Source: Lachnospiraceae bacterium (lineage in GTDB: Bacteria > Bacillota > Clostridia > Lachnospirales > Lachnospiraceae). From it: a stretch of DNA of 64,000 nucleotides. The DNA lies in the NCBI GenBank assembly GCA_902362715.1, contig CABIXN010000004.1, positions 298,552-362,551 of the forward strand. The letters are read 5' to 3'. The notes beneath the pieces are model-generated. The model was not told the origin of the DNA, did no database searches, and was given only the letters and a program-made list of their open reading frames with translations. Positions 28,954-38,972 of this stretch are shown piece by piece (within the stretch, counting starts at the first letter, position 1; each line of letters begins with the position of its first letter). The translations under genes and the position numbers were made by a program.

Positions 28954-30330
28954 ATGTATGAAATAAATTTCAACTCACCAATCCACATTCATTTTATTGG
29001 TATCGGCGGCATCAGCATGAGCGGCCTTGCCGAAATATTATTAAAAGAAAAATTCACAGTTTCCGGTTCTGATGCAAGAGAGTCTCATCTTACCAAACTG
29101 CTGGCTTTACAGGGGGCACGAATCTATATCGGACAACGGGCGGCAAATATTTCAGATGATACAGATCTCGTTGTTTATACAGCGGCCATCCATGAAGATA
29201 ATCCGGAATTTGCACAGGCAGTGAAACAGGAGATTCCCATGCTGACCCGTGCCGAGCTCCTTGGTCAGATTATGAAACATTACCATAACTCTATCGCCGT
29301 CTGCGGTACCCACGGTAAAACCACAACAACTTCAATGCTTACAGAAATTCTGCTCACTGCAGAGGCAGATCCCACTATCTCTGTAGGCGGTATGCTTTCA
29401 TCAATTGGCGGGAATATCAGAGTGGGAAGTTCCGATATCTTTTTAACGGAAGCCTGCGAATACACAAACAGTTTTTTAAACTTTTATCCAAAATACAACA
29501 TCATATTAAATATAGAAGAAGATCATCTGGACTTTTTCAAAGATATTCAGGAGATCCGTCACTCTTTCCGGCAGTTTGCCGCAAATACCGCAGAGAACGG
29601 AATTGTATTTATAAACAGCGGTATTCCGGATTATTCGGAAATTACTACGGATCTTTCCTGCCGGGTTATAACCTTTGGCCTGTCCGGTACAGAAGATTAT
29701 TTTGCTTCGGATATTACTTACAATAATCATGGCTGCGCCTCATTTACTGTAAACCACAGCCAAAACACATATCCTGTTCAGATTCAGGTTCCCGGCGAAC
29801 ATAACGTTTCAAACGCTCTGTCTGCATTTGCCTGCGCCCTTGAGGCCGGCATCAAACCGGATAGAATCATTTTGGGGCTAAAATCCTTTGGGGGTGCCGC
29901 CAGACGTTTTGAATTTAAAGGAAAACTTGGCAGTGTCACCGTCATAGATGACTATGCACACCATCCAACCGAGATTAAAGCCACCTTATCTTCCGCAAAA
30001 AATGTAGCTCACGACCGGATTATATGTGTTTTTCAGCCTCACACATACACCCGTACCAAAGCATTCTTTCATGAATTTGCAGATGCTCTGGCCCTGGCCG
30101 ACATTGTTGTACTGGCTGATATTTATGCCGCAAGGGAAACCGATACACTGGGAATTTCTTCCAGAGATCTGGCTGCCGCTGTTTTGGCCGCAGGTACAGA
30201 ATGCCATTATTTTCCAAGCTTTGATGAAATAGAAAACTTTTTATTAGAAAATTCTATGAACAACGATCTGTTGATAACTATGGGTGCCGGAGATGTATAT
30301 AAAATCGGCGAAAGCCTTCTGGGACTGTAA
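28954..30330 (+). CDS. murC: UDP-N-acetylmuramate--L-alanine ligase
   Basis: Adds L-Ala to UDP-MurNAc, ATP-dependent. 458 residues: N-terminal Rossmann IHFIGIGGISMSGLAEIL, ATP loop VCGTHGKTTTTSMLTEILL near residue 112, NIEEDHLDFF, and C-terminal DDYAHHPTEI and FQPHTYTRTKAF. It begins the plus-strand block and is preceded by the tandem repeat leader; GCAGGT lies before the ATG. Confidence 0.97.
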   Translation: MYEINFNSPIHIHFIGIGGISMSGLAEILLKEKFTVSGSDARESHLTKLLALQGARIYIGQRAANISDDTDLVVYTAAIHEDNPEFAQAVKQEIPMLTRAELLGQIMKHYHNSIAVCGTHGKTTTTSMLTEILLTAEADPTISVGGMLSSIGGNIRVGSSDIFLTEACEYTNSFLNFYPKYNIILNIEEDHLDFFKDIQEIRHSFRQFAANTAENGIVFINSGIPDYSEITTDLSCRVITFGLSGTEDYFASDITYNNHGCASFTVNHSQNTYPVQIQVPGEHNVSNALSAFACALEAGIKPDRIILGLKSFGGAARRFEFKGKLGSVTVIDDYAHHPTEIKATLSSAKNVAHDRIICVFQPHTYTRTKAFFHEFADALALADIVVLADIYAARETDTLGISSRDLAAAVLAAGTECHYFPSFDEIENFLLENSMNNDLLITMGAGDVYKIGESLLGL

Positions 30331-30331
30331 G

Positions 30332-30527
30332 TTATCCACATTATCCACATAATTATCGTGTACAGATGCGATATTTTATGTGGATACTTTTTTACCTTAT
30401 TCATGTTTGGACAAGCCTGTTTATATCCTAATGTATGCGGCGTTTTCTTAAAACATTCCAGGTTTCTACTATATTTTATTGTCAATTTTCCACATTATCC
30501 ACATTTTCCACACTCTGTTTATCCATA
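30332..30527 (+). promoter_or_regulatory. DnaA-box cluster upstream of dnaD-dnaI
   Basis: Seven 9-mers matching or close to TTATCCACA lie in the 295-base gap after murC. Perfect boxes: 30332-30340, 30341-30349 and 30495-30503. TTTTCCACA: 30486-30494 and 30504-30512. TTATCCATA: 30519-30527. One on the minus strand, GTATCCACA, at 30379-30387. Two are back to back and three are contiguous with 9-base spacing. The last box ends about 55 bases before the -10 of dnaD. Binding by DnaA is inferred from the known consensus. Confidence 0.8.
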
Positions 30528-30579
30528 CTTTTTAAAGAGTTGAAACGAGGTTTTATAGCTTCTCATTTTATTTTAGTTA

Positions 30580-30588
30580 TGCTATAAT
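30580..30588 (+). promoter_or_regulatory. Extended -10 promoter of dnaD
   Basis: TGCTATAAT at 30580-30588 with weak -35, about 37 bases before the dnaD start and just downstream of the DnaA-box cluster. Confidence 0.6.
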
Positions 30589-30625
30589 GTGAACCAGTTT
30601 TATTGGGTGAAAGAGAGAGAGTTTT

Positions 30626-31675
30626 ATGGCAAATATTACACTGTACAACAGCTTGTCCGACACTGCAACCTATGTCCCAAACAAGTTTATTGACGACTAT
30701 ATGACCACGGCTAACGGCGAGTATGTTAAAATTTATTTATATCTTCTGCGCTGTATCAATCAGCCTGGCTGCAATTTTTCGCTGTCTAAACTGGCTGACC
30801 ATTTTGATCACACGGAAAAAGACATCCGCCGGGCACTAAAATACTGGGAAAAAGTACAGCTTTTAAAACTGGAATACGATGGAGAAAATCATCTTTCCGG
30901 TATTTGTCTGCTGCCCAGCCAGCCGGAAAGCACAGACACACTCCCCCGTCCGGCATCATCAGGCAGTGAAAATACCGCCCCAAAGACAGATCTTACTGCC
31001 GACGGGATGAAGGCCTTCTGCCAGCGTGAGGAAATACGGGAGCTTATTTTTCTCACCGAAACCTACCTTGGCCGTACTATGAATCAGAGCGATTTGAATT
31101 TTATATTTTCATGGTACGATCAGCTTTCTTTTTCTCCGGAATTAATTGAATTTCTGGTAGAAAACTGTATTGCCAAGGGACACTCCAGCCTTCACTATAT
31201 GCAAAGAGTCGCTGAAGACTGGGCCTCTGAGAATATTAAAACACCAGAAGAAGCCAAACGCCTCGTAAGCAGTAATAACGAGACTTACTATATGGTAATG
31301 AAAGCTTTTGGCATCCGGGGACGCAATCTAGTTCCTTCTGAAATGAATTTACTGAAAAAATGGACAGGCAGCTATGGTTTTTCCAGAGAGATTATTTCAG
31401 AAGCATGCCGGCGCACAATCCAAAAGATACACGAACCCAGCTTTGAATATGCAGATTCCATTCTTAGCAACTGGCATCAGGCCGGCGTTCATACTATAGA
31501 AGATATTAAAAATGCGGATGAAGCTTTTCAAAAAAGCAAAGCGGCCAAAACTGCGTCCAACCGTATTAAAATTACCGGAAACACAGCCAAAAACAACAAA
31601 TTTAATAATTTTCAGCAGCGGGACTATGATTACGATCAGCTCTCCCGAAAACTGCTTGAGAAATCTATACGTTAA
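30626..31675 (+). CDS. dnaD: DnaD-domain replication initiation protein
   Basis: Primosome component of the DnaD/DnaB(Bsu) family, which links DnaA-bound origins to helicase loading. 349 residues: N-terminal winged helix (VPNKFIDDYMTTANGEYVKI, LSKLADHFDHTEKDIRRAL), a low-complexity linker near 95-130, and two DnaB_2-type helical repeats (ETYLGRTMNQSDLNFIFSWY; MKAFGIRGRNLVPSEMNLLKKW). Ends in a basic tail (NFQQRDYDYDQLSRKLLEKS), common in this family. It precedes the helicase loader by 11 bases, so they form an operon. Confidence 0.88.
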   Translation: MANITLYNSLSDTATYVPNKFIDDYMTTANGEYVKIYLYLLRCINQPGCNFSLSKLADHFDHTEKDIRRALKYWEKVQLLKLEYDGENHLSGICLLPSQPESTDTLPRPASSGSENTAPKTDLTADGMKAFCQREEIRELIFLTETYLGRTMNQSDLNFIFSWYDQLSFSPELIEFLVENCIAKGHSSLHYMQRVAEDWASENIKTPEEAKRLVSSNNETYYMVMKAFGIRGRNLVPSEMNLLKKWTGSYGFSREIISEACRRTIQKIHEPSFEYADSILSNWHQAGVHTIEDIKNADEAFQKSKAAKTASNRIKITGNTAKNNKFNNFQQRDYDYDQLSRKLLEKSIR

Positions 31676-31686
31676 GGAGCTGTCTA

Positions 31687-32670
31687 ATGTCTTTAACAAA
31701 TGCTCAATATGACGAAATAATGCGTCAATATAACCACAGACAATTAAAGGCCCATGAGGCCTCAAAAAAGCTGAAAAATGAACTTTACCAAAAAGCTCCG
31801 AAGCTGGCCCGGATTGATGAGGAAATTGCATCTATCAGCGTTTCCCAGGCTAAAAACTTTATTAACGGAAATACAGCCTCCCTTATCGGTCTTACAGAGT
31901 CCATACAAAAACTGGCACTCCAAAAGGAACATATTTTACAGGAGCTGGGCTATCAACCACAGGATCTAGAACCACAGTATCATTGTCCGGACTGTAAAGA
32001 TACCGGATATATAAACGGAAAGAAATGCCACTGTTTCCGTCAGGCTGAAGTTGACTATGTTTATAAGCAATCAAATCTGCGGACGATTTTGAAACGGGAA
32101 AATTTCAATACATATACATTTCAGTATTACCCGGAAAACCTGATAGATCCGGAAAGCCAGGTCTCTTCCCTGGAGCTGGCCCGTCATGCAGCGGCTAAAA
32201 GCAAAGCATTTATCAGCGAATTTGATCAGACGCACCCTAACCTGTTATTATATGGAAATACCGGCACCGGGAAAACTTTTTTAACAAACTGCATCGCAAA
32301 AGAGCTTTTAGACAGCGGCCATTCTGTTATTTACTTTTCCGCCTTTCAGTTATTTGATATTTTAGCAAAAAATGTATTTGGAAAATCTCCGGAAACTGCC
32401 GGCGACTACCAGAATATTTTTAACTGCGATCTGCTGATTATTGATGACCTTGGAACAGAGGTTCCCAATTCCTTTACAATTTCGCAGTTTTTCCAATGCC
32501 TCAACGAAAGAATATTAAGACATAAATCCACGATTATATCAACAAATCTGGCTTTAAATGATATTGCTGGAATCTATTCAGAAAGAATTGCATCCAGAAT
32601 CACAAGCCACTTTGTATTATTAAAGCTTTTCGGAGATGATATCCGGATTTTAAAGAAACTTTCCGACTAG
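31687..32670 (+). CDS. dnaI: DnaI/DnaC-type helicase loader ATPase
   Basis: AAA+ protein that loads the replicative helicase (dnaB at 41.7 kb). 327 residues: an N-terminal helicase-binding region, a zinc-binding patch CPDCKDTGYINGKKCHC near residue 100, Walker A LLLYGNTGTGKTFLTNCIAK near 190, Walker B LLIIDDLGTE and sensor I IISTNLALNDI. ATG 31687 has AAGGAGCT upstream. Co-transcribed with dnaD, a pairing also seen in other Clostridia. Confidence 0.9.
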   Translation: MSLTNAQYDEIMRQYNHRQLKAHEASKKLKNELYQKAPKLARIDEEIASISVSQAKNFINGNTASLIGLTESIQKLALQKEHILQELGYQPQDLEPQYHCPDCKDTGYINGKKCHCFRQAEVDYVYKQSNLRTILKRENFNTYTFQYYPENLIDPESQVSSLELARHAAAKSKAFISEFDQTHPNLLLYGNTGTGKTFLTNCIAKELLDSGHSVIYFSAFQLFDILAKNVFGKSPETAGDYQNIFNCDLLIIDDLGTEVPNSFTISQFFQCLNERILRHKSTIISTNLALNDIAGIYSERIASRITSHFVLLKLFGDDIRILKKLSD

Positions 32671-32675
32671 AACCT

Positions 32676-32718
32676 GCCGTTTTACAGTTTTACTTTCAGG
32701 TAAAAGGCGATTTTTTTC
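32676..32718 (+). terminator. Terminator after dnaI
   Basis: GCCGTTTTAC / GTAAAAGGC arms, then a seven-T run at 32711-32717; six bases after the dnaI stop. Confidence 0.8.
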
Positions 32719-32747
32719 TTGTAATGCAACTTACGGAATGCTATAAT
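32719..32747 (+). promoter_or_regulatory. Promoter of prs
   Basis: -35 TTGTAA (32719-32724), 17-base spacer ending in TGC, -10 TATAAT (32742-32747); about 85 bases of leader before prs. Confidence 0.75.
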
Positions 32748-32835
32748 GCATACGTTGCAAATTTAACCGACTTCGTTTTGAGGTATGAAGCCAATAATAT
32801 ATAACCAAAAGAAAAGATGATGGAGGAACTTTTCA

Positions 32836-34023
32836 ATGCAAGATGACGGAAGAAATTTACAGACGATCCCTGCGGGAGCTTTAGGTTTACTGCCATTAGA
32901 AAGCTGCCGTTCTATCGGCGAAGAAGTTGATAAGTATCTTGTAAAATGGAGACGCGTACGCGAACATGAACATGAGGGAGATATAACTTTTACAGGGTAT
33001 ACAAGAGATTCCTATTTAATCAAAGGGAACTGCCCCCGTTTTGGTACCGGCGAAGCTAAAGGTACATTAAACGAGTCTGTCCGCGGTTATGACTTATTTA
33101 TTTTAGTAGATGTTACCAATTACAACTTGACCTATAAATTATGCGGCATGGTTAACCACATGTCCCCGGACGATCACTATCAGGATTTGAAACGTATGAT
33201 CGCTGCCGTTGCCGGAAAAGCCAGAAGAATTACAGTTATTATGCCTTTCCTGTACGAAAGCCGCCAGCACAGACGTACTTCTAGAGAATCCTTAGACTGC
33301 GCCCTTGCTCTTCAGGAATTAATTTCTATGGGCGTAGATAACATTATTACCTTTGATGCTCATGATCCCCGGGTGCAGAATTCCATACCTTTAAACGGTT
33401 TTGAAACAGTTAACGCATCTTACCAGTTTATTAAGAGCATTCTATATTCTGAACCCGACCTGCAGTTAGACAACAACCATATGATGATTGTAAGCCCGGA
33501 TGAGGGGGGAACTAACCGCGCTGTATATCTGGCAAACGTTCTTGGTATTGATATGGGTATGTTTTACAAACGACGGGATTACAGCCGCATTGTAGACGGA
33601 CGCAACCCCATTGTAGCACATGAATTTTTAGGTTCCTCTGTAGAAGGCAAAGACATCATTATTGTGGATGATATGATCTCTTCCGGAGACAGCATGATTG
33701 ATGTAGCAACTGAGCTGAAAAAGAGAAAAGCCAACAGAATTTTCGTTGTGGCAACCTTCGGTTTATTTACCAACGGCCTTGCAAAATTTGACAAAGCAGT
33801 AGAAGACGGTACTATTTACCGTATTGTTACTACAAATCTTACATATCAGACACCTGAGCTTTTAAGCAAACCATACTACATTAACTGTGATATGGGCAAA
33901 TATATTGCTTATATCATAGATACCTTAAATCACGACACTTCCATCAGTGATTTACTGGATCCATACGAGAAAATCCAGCGTCTGGTATCCAAATATATTG
34001 CAAATAACGGTGATCTATCTTAA
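32836..34023 (+). CDS. prs: Ribose-phosphate pyrophosphokinase
   Basis: Makes PRPP, the substrate of Hpt at the left of this window, from ribose-5-phosphate and ATP. 395 residues, longer than classical Prs (about 315), mainly through an N-terminal extension. PRPP-binding loop IIIVDDMISSGDSMIDVA near residue 277; MPFLYESRQHRRTSRESLDC and ITFDAHDPRVQ near 140-180 match the ATP and catalytic His regions. GGAGGA precedes the ATG. This long form is found in several Clostridia. Confidence 0.92.
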   Translation: MQDDGRNLQTIPAGALGLLPLESCRSIGEEVDKYLVKWRRVREHEHEGDITFTGYTRDSYLIKGNCPRFGTGEAKGTLNESVRGYDLFILVDVTNYNLTYKLCGMVNHMSPDDHYQDLKRMIAAVAGKARRITVIMPFLYESRQHRRTSRESLDCALALQELISMGVDNIITFDAHDPRVQNSIPLNGFETVNASYQFIKSILYSEPDLQLDNNHMMIVSPDEGGTNRAVYLANVLGIDMGMFYKRRDYSRIVDGRNPIVAHEFLGSSVEGKDIIIVDDMISSGDSMIDVATELKKRKANRIFVVATFGLFTNGLAKFDKAVEDGTIYRIVTTNLTYQTPELLSKPYYINCDMGKYIAYIIDTLNHDTSISDLLDPYEKIQRLVSKYIANNGDLS

Positions 34024-34034
34024 GAATGTACAAA

Positions 34035-34188
34035 AGAATCCTGCCACGGCAGGATTCTCCGCCTGCGGCGGGTTGCGCAAGCAACATGATTTCACTCTGC
34101 CGCAGTGCGATCCACAGCGGAGCGTTTTTTTGCTCTATAGGAATCGGTGCTTTTCAGCTTTATCACAACACGGTATATCCTATAGAGC
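34035..34188 (+). repeat. Interspersed structured element, copy D (full length)
   Basis: Most complete copy. Hairpin AGAATCCTGC / GCAGGATTCT (10 bp), CCGCC-TGC-GGCGG, stem GTTGC / GCAAC, core GCCGCAGTGCGATCCACAGC, then a T-run and a long hairpin with arms TGCTCTATAGGA and TCCTATAGAGCA. It begins 12 bases after the prs stop and ends where the next terminator starts. Confidence 0.82.
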
Positions 34189-34238
34189 AAAAAAAGAACA
34201 CGAAGCATCATGAATTTAATGCTTCGTGTTCTTTTTTT
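34189..34238. terminator. Bidirectional terminator between prs and the DUF3783-like gene
   Basis: Perfect 20-bp arms, 34189-34208 and 34219-34238 (AAAAAAAGAACACGAAGCAT and its complement), ten-base loop, A-run and T-run at the ends. The convergent genes share it. The last codons of the minus-strand gene lie inside it. Confidence 0.9.
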
Positions 34239-34579
34239 AACTCTTCATACAGTTCTAAAGAAGACCAGACTACATTATCCGGTGTTAAGATTGCTTTTAA
34301 TGAGACTTTCCCGGCACCACTGGCCTTTAACTCTCTCAGAAACCGGTCCAATGTTCCATTATCAAACCCTTTAAATACAAGCATCTCATCCCCAAAGCCG
34401 TTTCCTTCATATACTGTACCCGCCGGCTCTATTCCAGACACCCCAGCCAGACTGCCAATGGGCTCTAGATACTGTCCGGAAGAAACCATTATGATCCTTA
34501 ATTTCATCTTTAAACAGATCATCTTTATCTTTCTTCCCTTTTCAGAATCCAGATTATACATTAAAACCGCCCGGGTCAT
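34208..34579 (-). CDS. DUF3783-like small protein
   Basis: 123 residues, function unknown. Starts MTRAVLMYNLDSEKGRKIKM; the middle contains LEPIGSLAGVSG and DEMLVFKGFDNGTLDRFLRE, which resembles DUF3783 proteins of Clostridia. No membrane segment. ATG 34579 forms an ATGA overlap with the upstream HPr-like gene; an in-frame GTG at 34588 is the alternative. Coupling to the HPr-like gene suggests the two work together, but I can infer no activity. Confidence 0.6.
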   Translation of the reverse strand: MTRAVLMYNLDSEKGRKIKMICLKMKLRIIMVSSGQYLEPIGSLAGVSGIEPAGTVYEGNGFGDEMLVFKGFDNGTLDRFLRELKASGAGKVSLKAILTPDNVVWSSLELYEELKKEHEALNS

Positions 34580-34833
34580 CTTTGGCACTTCAAAAAATCT
34601 GACATTGCTTTTACCGCGTCCGTTTCGTCCTCTCCGCTGGCCTCAATGTCGACTTCCATTCCTTTGCACAATTGAAATGCCATGATTCCCATAATACTTT
34701 TTGCATTAATCTTTTTACTGCCATTTAAAAGATTAATATCACTTGAAAACCGACATGCAACCTGAACCAGCTCACCAATGGGATTTTCATATTGTTTTAT
34801 AATATCAGCAGCGACAATTCTTTCTTTAAGCAT
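34576..34833 (-). CDS. HPr-like protein lacking the phospho-His, Crh-type
   Basis: 85 residues with the HPr fold. The region around Ser46 is intact (INAKSIMGIMAFQLCKGMEV, then IEASGEDETDAV), but the usual GIHARPA motif reads QYENPIG, so His15 is Tyr and Arg17 is Asn. It therefore cannot take phosphate from enzyme I yet could be phosphorylated by HPr kinase. Bacillus Crh (Gln15) has the same logic and acts only in CcpA signalling. Crh-like function is inferred; no ptsI or hprK is nearby. Confidence 0.8.
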   Translation of the reverse strand: MLKERIVAADIIKQYENPIGELVQVACRFSSDINLLNGSKKINAKSIMGIMAFQLCKGMEVDIEASGEDETDAVKAMSDFLKCQR

Positions 34834-34981
34834 AGCATTACCTCCAACTATTACTGCTTGTTACTATAGACCGAAAATATACTTTTTACAAGCATCTTTA
34901 AACAAAACTGTTATTTTCAACGAAGGAAATATTTTTTTTGTTTTTTTATTATGCATTTTTATAGTCAAATAATACTGCCAA

Positions 34982-36151
34982 TTAACCTGTATATGATTTG
35001 TCAACTTGTATCACTGTGGTATATTCCGTTCCCATCTGCTCTTTTACTTTTATTTCTATAATCTTTTCCACCTCTTCATCCGACATTCGATAGCGGAACG
35101 GAACAACTACATCAAAGATCAGATTTGTATGAGTAGGACCTGCAACAACTCTAAAATCATGTATAGACATTTTTTCATCAATCTGACGGACCAGCTCGTA
35201 CACCTGCTGCTTTAATTTTAAAGCCACAGGGTCCCGGGTTATTACCGGGTCCATATGAATCACTGCCTCACATTTCATTTTTTCCCTAATTTTTTGTTCT
35301 GCATTATCTATCACATCATGCAGAATTAAAATGTCTCCCTGGGCAGAAACCTCTGCGTGAAGTGAAACCATTACCCTTCCGGGCCCATAATCATGAACAA
35401 TCAGATCATGAATCCCCCTGATTTCTTTATACTCCATCACGATCCGCTCAATCTCCTCTACAAACTCCGGTTCCGGCGGCTGCCCCAGCAGCGGATTCAG
35501 CGTTTCCCTGGCCGCACTGATACCTGCATAAAAAATAAATATGCTGACAGCGGCACCGCACCAGCCGTCAATCCCGATTCCTGCTGTTTTTGATACAATG
35601 GCAGAAACAAGAACCACTCCGGTAGCTGCCGCATCACTGAAGCTGTCCACGGAAGTTGCTCTCATAGCGGCAGAACGTATTCGTTCTCCAATCCGCCGAT
35701 TATAAAACGCCATATATAATTTTACCAGTATAGACACGGCCAGTATTAAAATCGCTGCAAAGCTGAAATCTACCTCTTCCGGATGAATTATTTTTTCTAC
35801 AGATGTTTTCAGCAGTTCAAATGCCATAAGCAGAATAATCGCAGATACGATAAGCCCGGAAACATACTCAATACGCCCATGCCCAAAGGGGTGTTTCGAG
35901 TCCGGTTTGGCCCCGGCCAGCTTAAATCCAACCATAGTTACCAGGGATGAACCTGCATCCGACAGGTTATTAAAGGCATCTGCCGTAATAGCAATGGAAC
36001 CGCTTAAAGTTCCTGCCAGAAATTTCCCTGCAGACAACAGCAAGTTCAGGCAAATTCCTACAAGTCCGCACAGAATACCATATGCTTCCCGCTCCCCGGC
36101 GCTCCCTGCCTCCTGGCGTTTAAGAAATATCTTTGCCAGTAGTTTAATCAT
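34982..36151 (-). CDS. Cation diffusion facilitator family transporter
   Basis: 389-residue divalent metal/proton antiporter of the CDF family. Six hydrophobic segments in residues 20-220, metal-site motifs DAFNNLSD in helix 2 and DSFSDAA in helix 5, then a cytoplasmic ferredoxin-like domain (VMVSLHAEVSAQGDILILHD) and an additional C-terminal region to ~389. ATG 36151 has AAGGGAG nine bases upstream; an in-frame start ten codons earlier lacks a site. Substrate (Zn, Mn, Fe or Co) cannot be told from sequence. Confidence 0.9.
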   Translation of the reverse strand: MIKLLAKIFLKRQEAGSAGEREAYGILCGLVGICLNLLLSAGKFLAGTLSGSIAITADAFNNLSDAGSSLVTMVGFKLAGAKPDSKHPFGHGRIEYVSGLIVSAIILLMAFELLKTSVEKIIHPEEVDFSFAAILILAVSILVKLYMAFYNRRIGERIRSAAMRATSVDSFSDAAATGVVLVSAIVSKTAGIGIDGWCGAAVSIFIFYAGISAARETLNPLLGQPPEPEFVEEIERIVMEYKEIRGIHDLIVHDYGPGRVMVSLHAEVSAQGDILILHDVIDNAEQKIREKMKCEAVIHMDPVITRDPVALKLKQQVYELVRQIDEKMSIHDFRVVAGPTHTNLIFDVVVPFRYRMSDEEVEKIIEIKVKEQMGTEYTTVIQVDKSYTG

Positions 36152-36208
36152 AAATCTTTTCTCCCTTTTCTTCAGACTCAACAGTCAATGCTGTCCTTCC
36201 CCACATGC

Positions 36209-36247
36209 AAAGAAGACCGCACCGTCTCACAGGCGGTGCGGCCGTTT
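36209..36247 (-). terminator. Terminator of gdhA
   Basis: Minus-strand stem GCCGCACCG / CGGTGCGGT with a short loop, followed by CTTCTTTGC; 18 bases after the gdhA stop. Confidence 0.8.
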
Positions 36248-36265
36248 TATCCAAACTGTAAACTA

Positions 36266-37603
<1,338 letters not shown>

Positions 37604-37630
37604 TCAAATCTCCTTTATCTTATTCTTTAA

Positions 37631-37690
37631 AAGAATCCCGCATATGCAGAATTCTCCGCCTGCGGCGGGCCGCATCAGCGGCATAATTTA
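37631..37690 (+). repeat. Interspersed structured element, copy E (5' half)
   Basis: AGAAT...ATTCT hairpin with mismatches, CCGCC-TGC-GGCGG, and stem GCCGC / GCGGC, then GGCATAATT as in copy C. The 3' core is absent. It lies in the gdhA 5' leader, in antisense orientation; there the first hairpin is followed by TTCTTTT on the gdhA strand. Confidence 0.7.
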
Positions 37691-37712
37691 TTACGTTAAC
37701 TTGTCGATATCT

Positions 37713-37741
37713 ATTTTAGTATTTTGTTTCCAAATGTGCAA
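37713..37741 (-). promoter_or_regulatory. Promoter of gdhA
   Basis: -35 TTGCAC (37736-37741), 17-base spacer, -10 TAAAAT (37713-37718). Leader of about 105 bases carrying repeat copy E. Confidence 0.55.
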
Positions 37742-38014
37742 TCTTTTTTTCTCTGATTTCACACTTTTTTTGTATTTTTGTGCTTATAACATAATCCTCA
37801 CTAATTTTTTCTACTATTTTTTGCACTTTGTCTAGAACTAAATAATTATTTTTATTACTCAATAAGTTCTATATAATTATTTTTATTTACTTTCTTACTC
37901 AAAAAGTACCAACTTTATTATTCGTGATTACTCAAGTGTTTTTACAGCCCAAAAGCTCCTCTTTCCCTCCCTAAAGCAAAAGAGCAGAAATGACACCTGC
38001 TCATCATCTCTGCT
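37742..38014. other. AT-rich gap between gdhA and the FtsL-like gene
   Basis: Very T-rich on the plus strand with the near-duplicate strings AACTAAATAATTATTTTTATT and TATAATTATTTTTATTTAC (37847-37892). A weak hairpin (AGAGCAGAAATGA / TCATCTCTGCTCT near 37980-38013) may end the FtsL-like transcript. No coding potential seen. Confidence 0.5.
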
Positions 38015-38524
38015 CTAATCTGTTTCCTCTATATCCTGATACTGAAGCATATAATCTTCACTGGCCACAGAATAATATTTAATTTGTCCCGGGTCTGCTG
38101 CCGTCATGCCAAGCTCCCTATCTGCTTTTTCTTTTATTTCCTTTAAATTCTGACTGGCATCTATTCTTTTCTCGTAAGCGTCATTGTCTGATACAGACTC
38201 TTCTAACTGCTGCTCTAACGCCGCAACCTCCGTCATCTGGGAAGCCACTTCTCCCTGAAGGGAAATATAGATATAACAGACAAATCCACAGATTCCCAGT
38301 GCGATAGTCATAAAAAAAATAAAGCCTATATTCATGGACGCCGCACGTTCACGATTTTTTACTACATTCCGCTGTATTTCTTTTTTTCGAAACTGCTCTT
38401 TTCGTTCTGCCAGAACATGAGCAGGAACCTTAACCGGCTTTAATACAACGGAACCTTTAGCACCCGTTTCAAACTTATAGTACCGTCCTTTTGGCTCATA
38501 ATCTATGTTATAATCTGAATCCAC
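38015..38524 (-). CDS. FtsL-like bitopic division protein
   Basis: 169 residues: a soluble basic N-terminus (KKEIQRNVVKNRERAAS), one membrane segment near 65-85 (IGFIFFMTIALGICGFVCYI), a coiled coil (LQGEVASQMTEVAALEQQLE) and the ending ADRELGMTAADPGQIKYYSV. That layout matches FtsL/DivIC-type proteins of Clostridia. It is not next to mraW-pbp as classic ftsL is, so it may be a stand-alone paralogue. Confidence 0.7.
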   Translation of the reverse strand: MDSDYNIDYEPKGRYYKFETGAKGSVVLKPVKVPAHVLAERKEQFRKKEIQRNVVKNRERAASMNIGFIFFMTIALGICGFVCYIYISLQGEVASQMTEVAALEQQLEESVSDNDAYEKRIDASQNLKEIKEKADRELGMTAADPGQIKYYSVASEDYMLQYQDIEETD

Positions 38525-38838
38525 TTTTTACTCCAAACTGCTGTACATAATTTTTTCCGACTTGTAGAATAATATTTGTTAACTACTATATCTAGTATAT
38601 ACGAAAATTCGTCATAAGTGTACAAAAAATTACATTTTTTTCAATTTTATGTAAATCTACCAAAGGACGTTTTTATTTCCTTCCGTTTCTGATTCAATTC
38701 TTATATTTTTCACAAAAACACTATATATATGGTTTCCTTTTATTTCCTCTACCAGATAACTTTATTTGAAATTTCTTCCAGCTTCCTGTTTTACTGTTTA
38801 CATAATCTCTATTCCCCAAAAGGCTTCTCCTGCTGTTA
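38525..38838. other. AT-rich divergent intergenic region
   Basis: Region between the divergent FtsL-like gene and feoA. On the minus strand it holds a -10-like TATACT (38594-38599) beside the palindrome ACGAAAATTCGT (38601-38612), a possible promoter-operator for the FtsL-like gene. The rest shows no coding potential or strong structure. Confidence 0.45.
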
Positions 38839-38870
38839 TTGACATTTTTTATCAGTTATTATATCCTAAC
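38839..38870 (+). promoter_or_regulatory. feoAB promoter with iron-box-like dyad
   Basis: -35 TTGACA (38839-38844), 17-base spacer, -10 TATCCT (38862-38867). The dyad GTTATTATATCCTAAC (38855-38870, GTTA-N8-TAAC) covers the -10. The same spacing recurs twice at the second feo promoter. Likely operator for a DtxR-type iron repressor such as the gene at 41.3 kb; the assignment is inference. Confidence 0.7.
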
Positions 38871-38887
38871 TTATAGCCTATCAAAAG

Positions 38888-38933
38888 CAGAAATCCGCCC
38901 TTTTATCTATTTTCTACGGCTTTCGGATTTCTG
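38888..38933 (+). other. Inverted repeat in feoA leader
   Basis: Arms CAGAAATCCG (38888-38897) and CGGATTTCTG (38924-38933), perfect 10 bp with a 26-base loop. It lies in the feoA 5' UTR and has no U-run, so it is not a normal terminator; it may stabilise or regulate the leader. Confidence 0.6.
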
Positions 38934-38972
38934 TAAATCAGATCAGCCATTACATTATGACGGGAGATTATT

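Noticed and set aside
30332..30527. Chromosomal origin of replication at the DnaA boxes
   Set aside because: No dnaA-dnaN-recF cluster and no strand switch consistent with divergent forks; the rRNA and most genes on both sides read minus.
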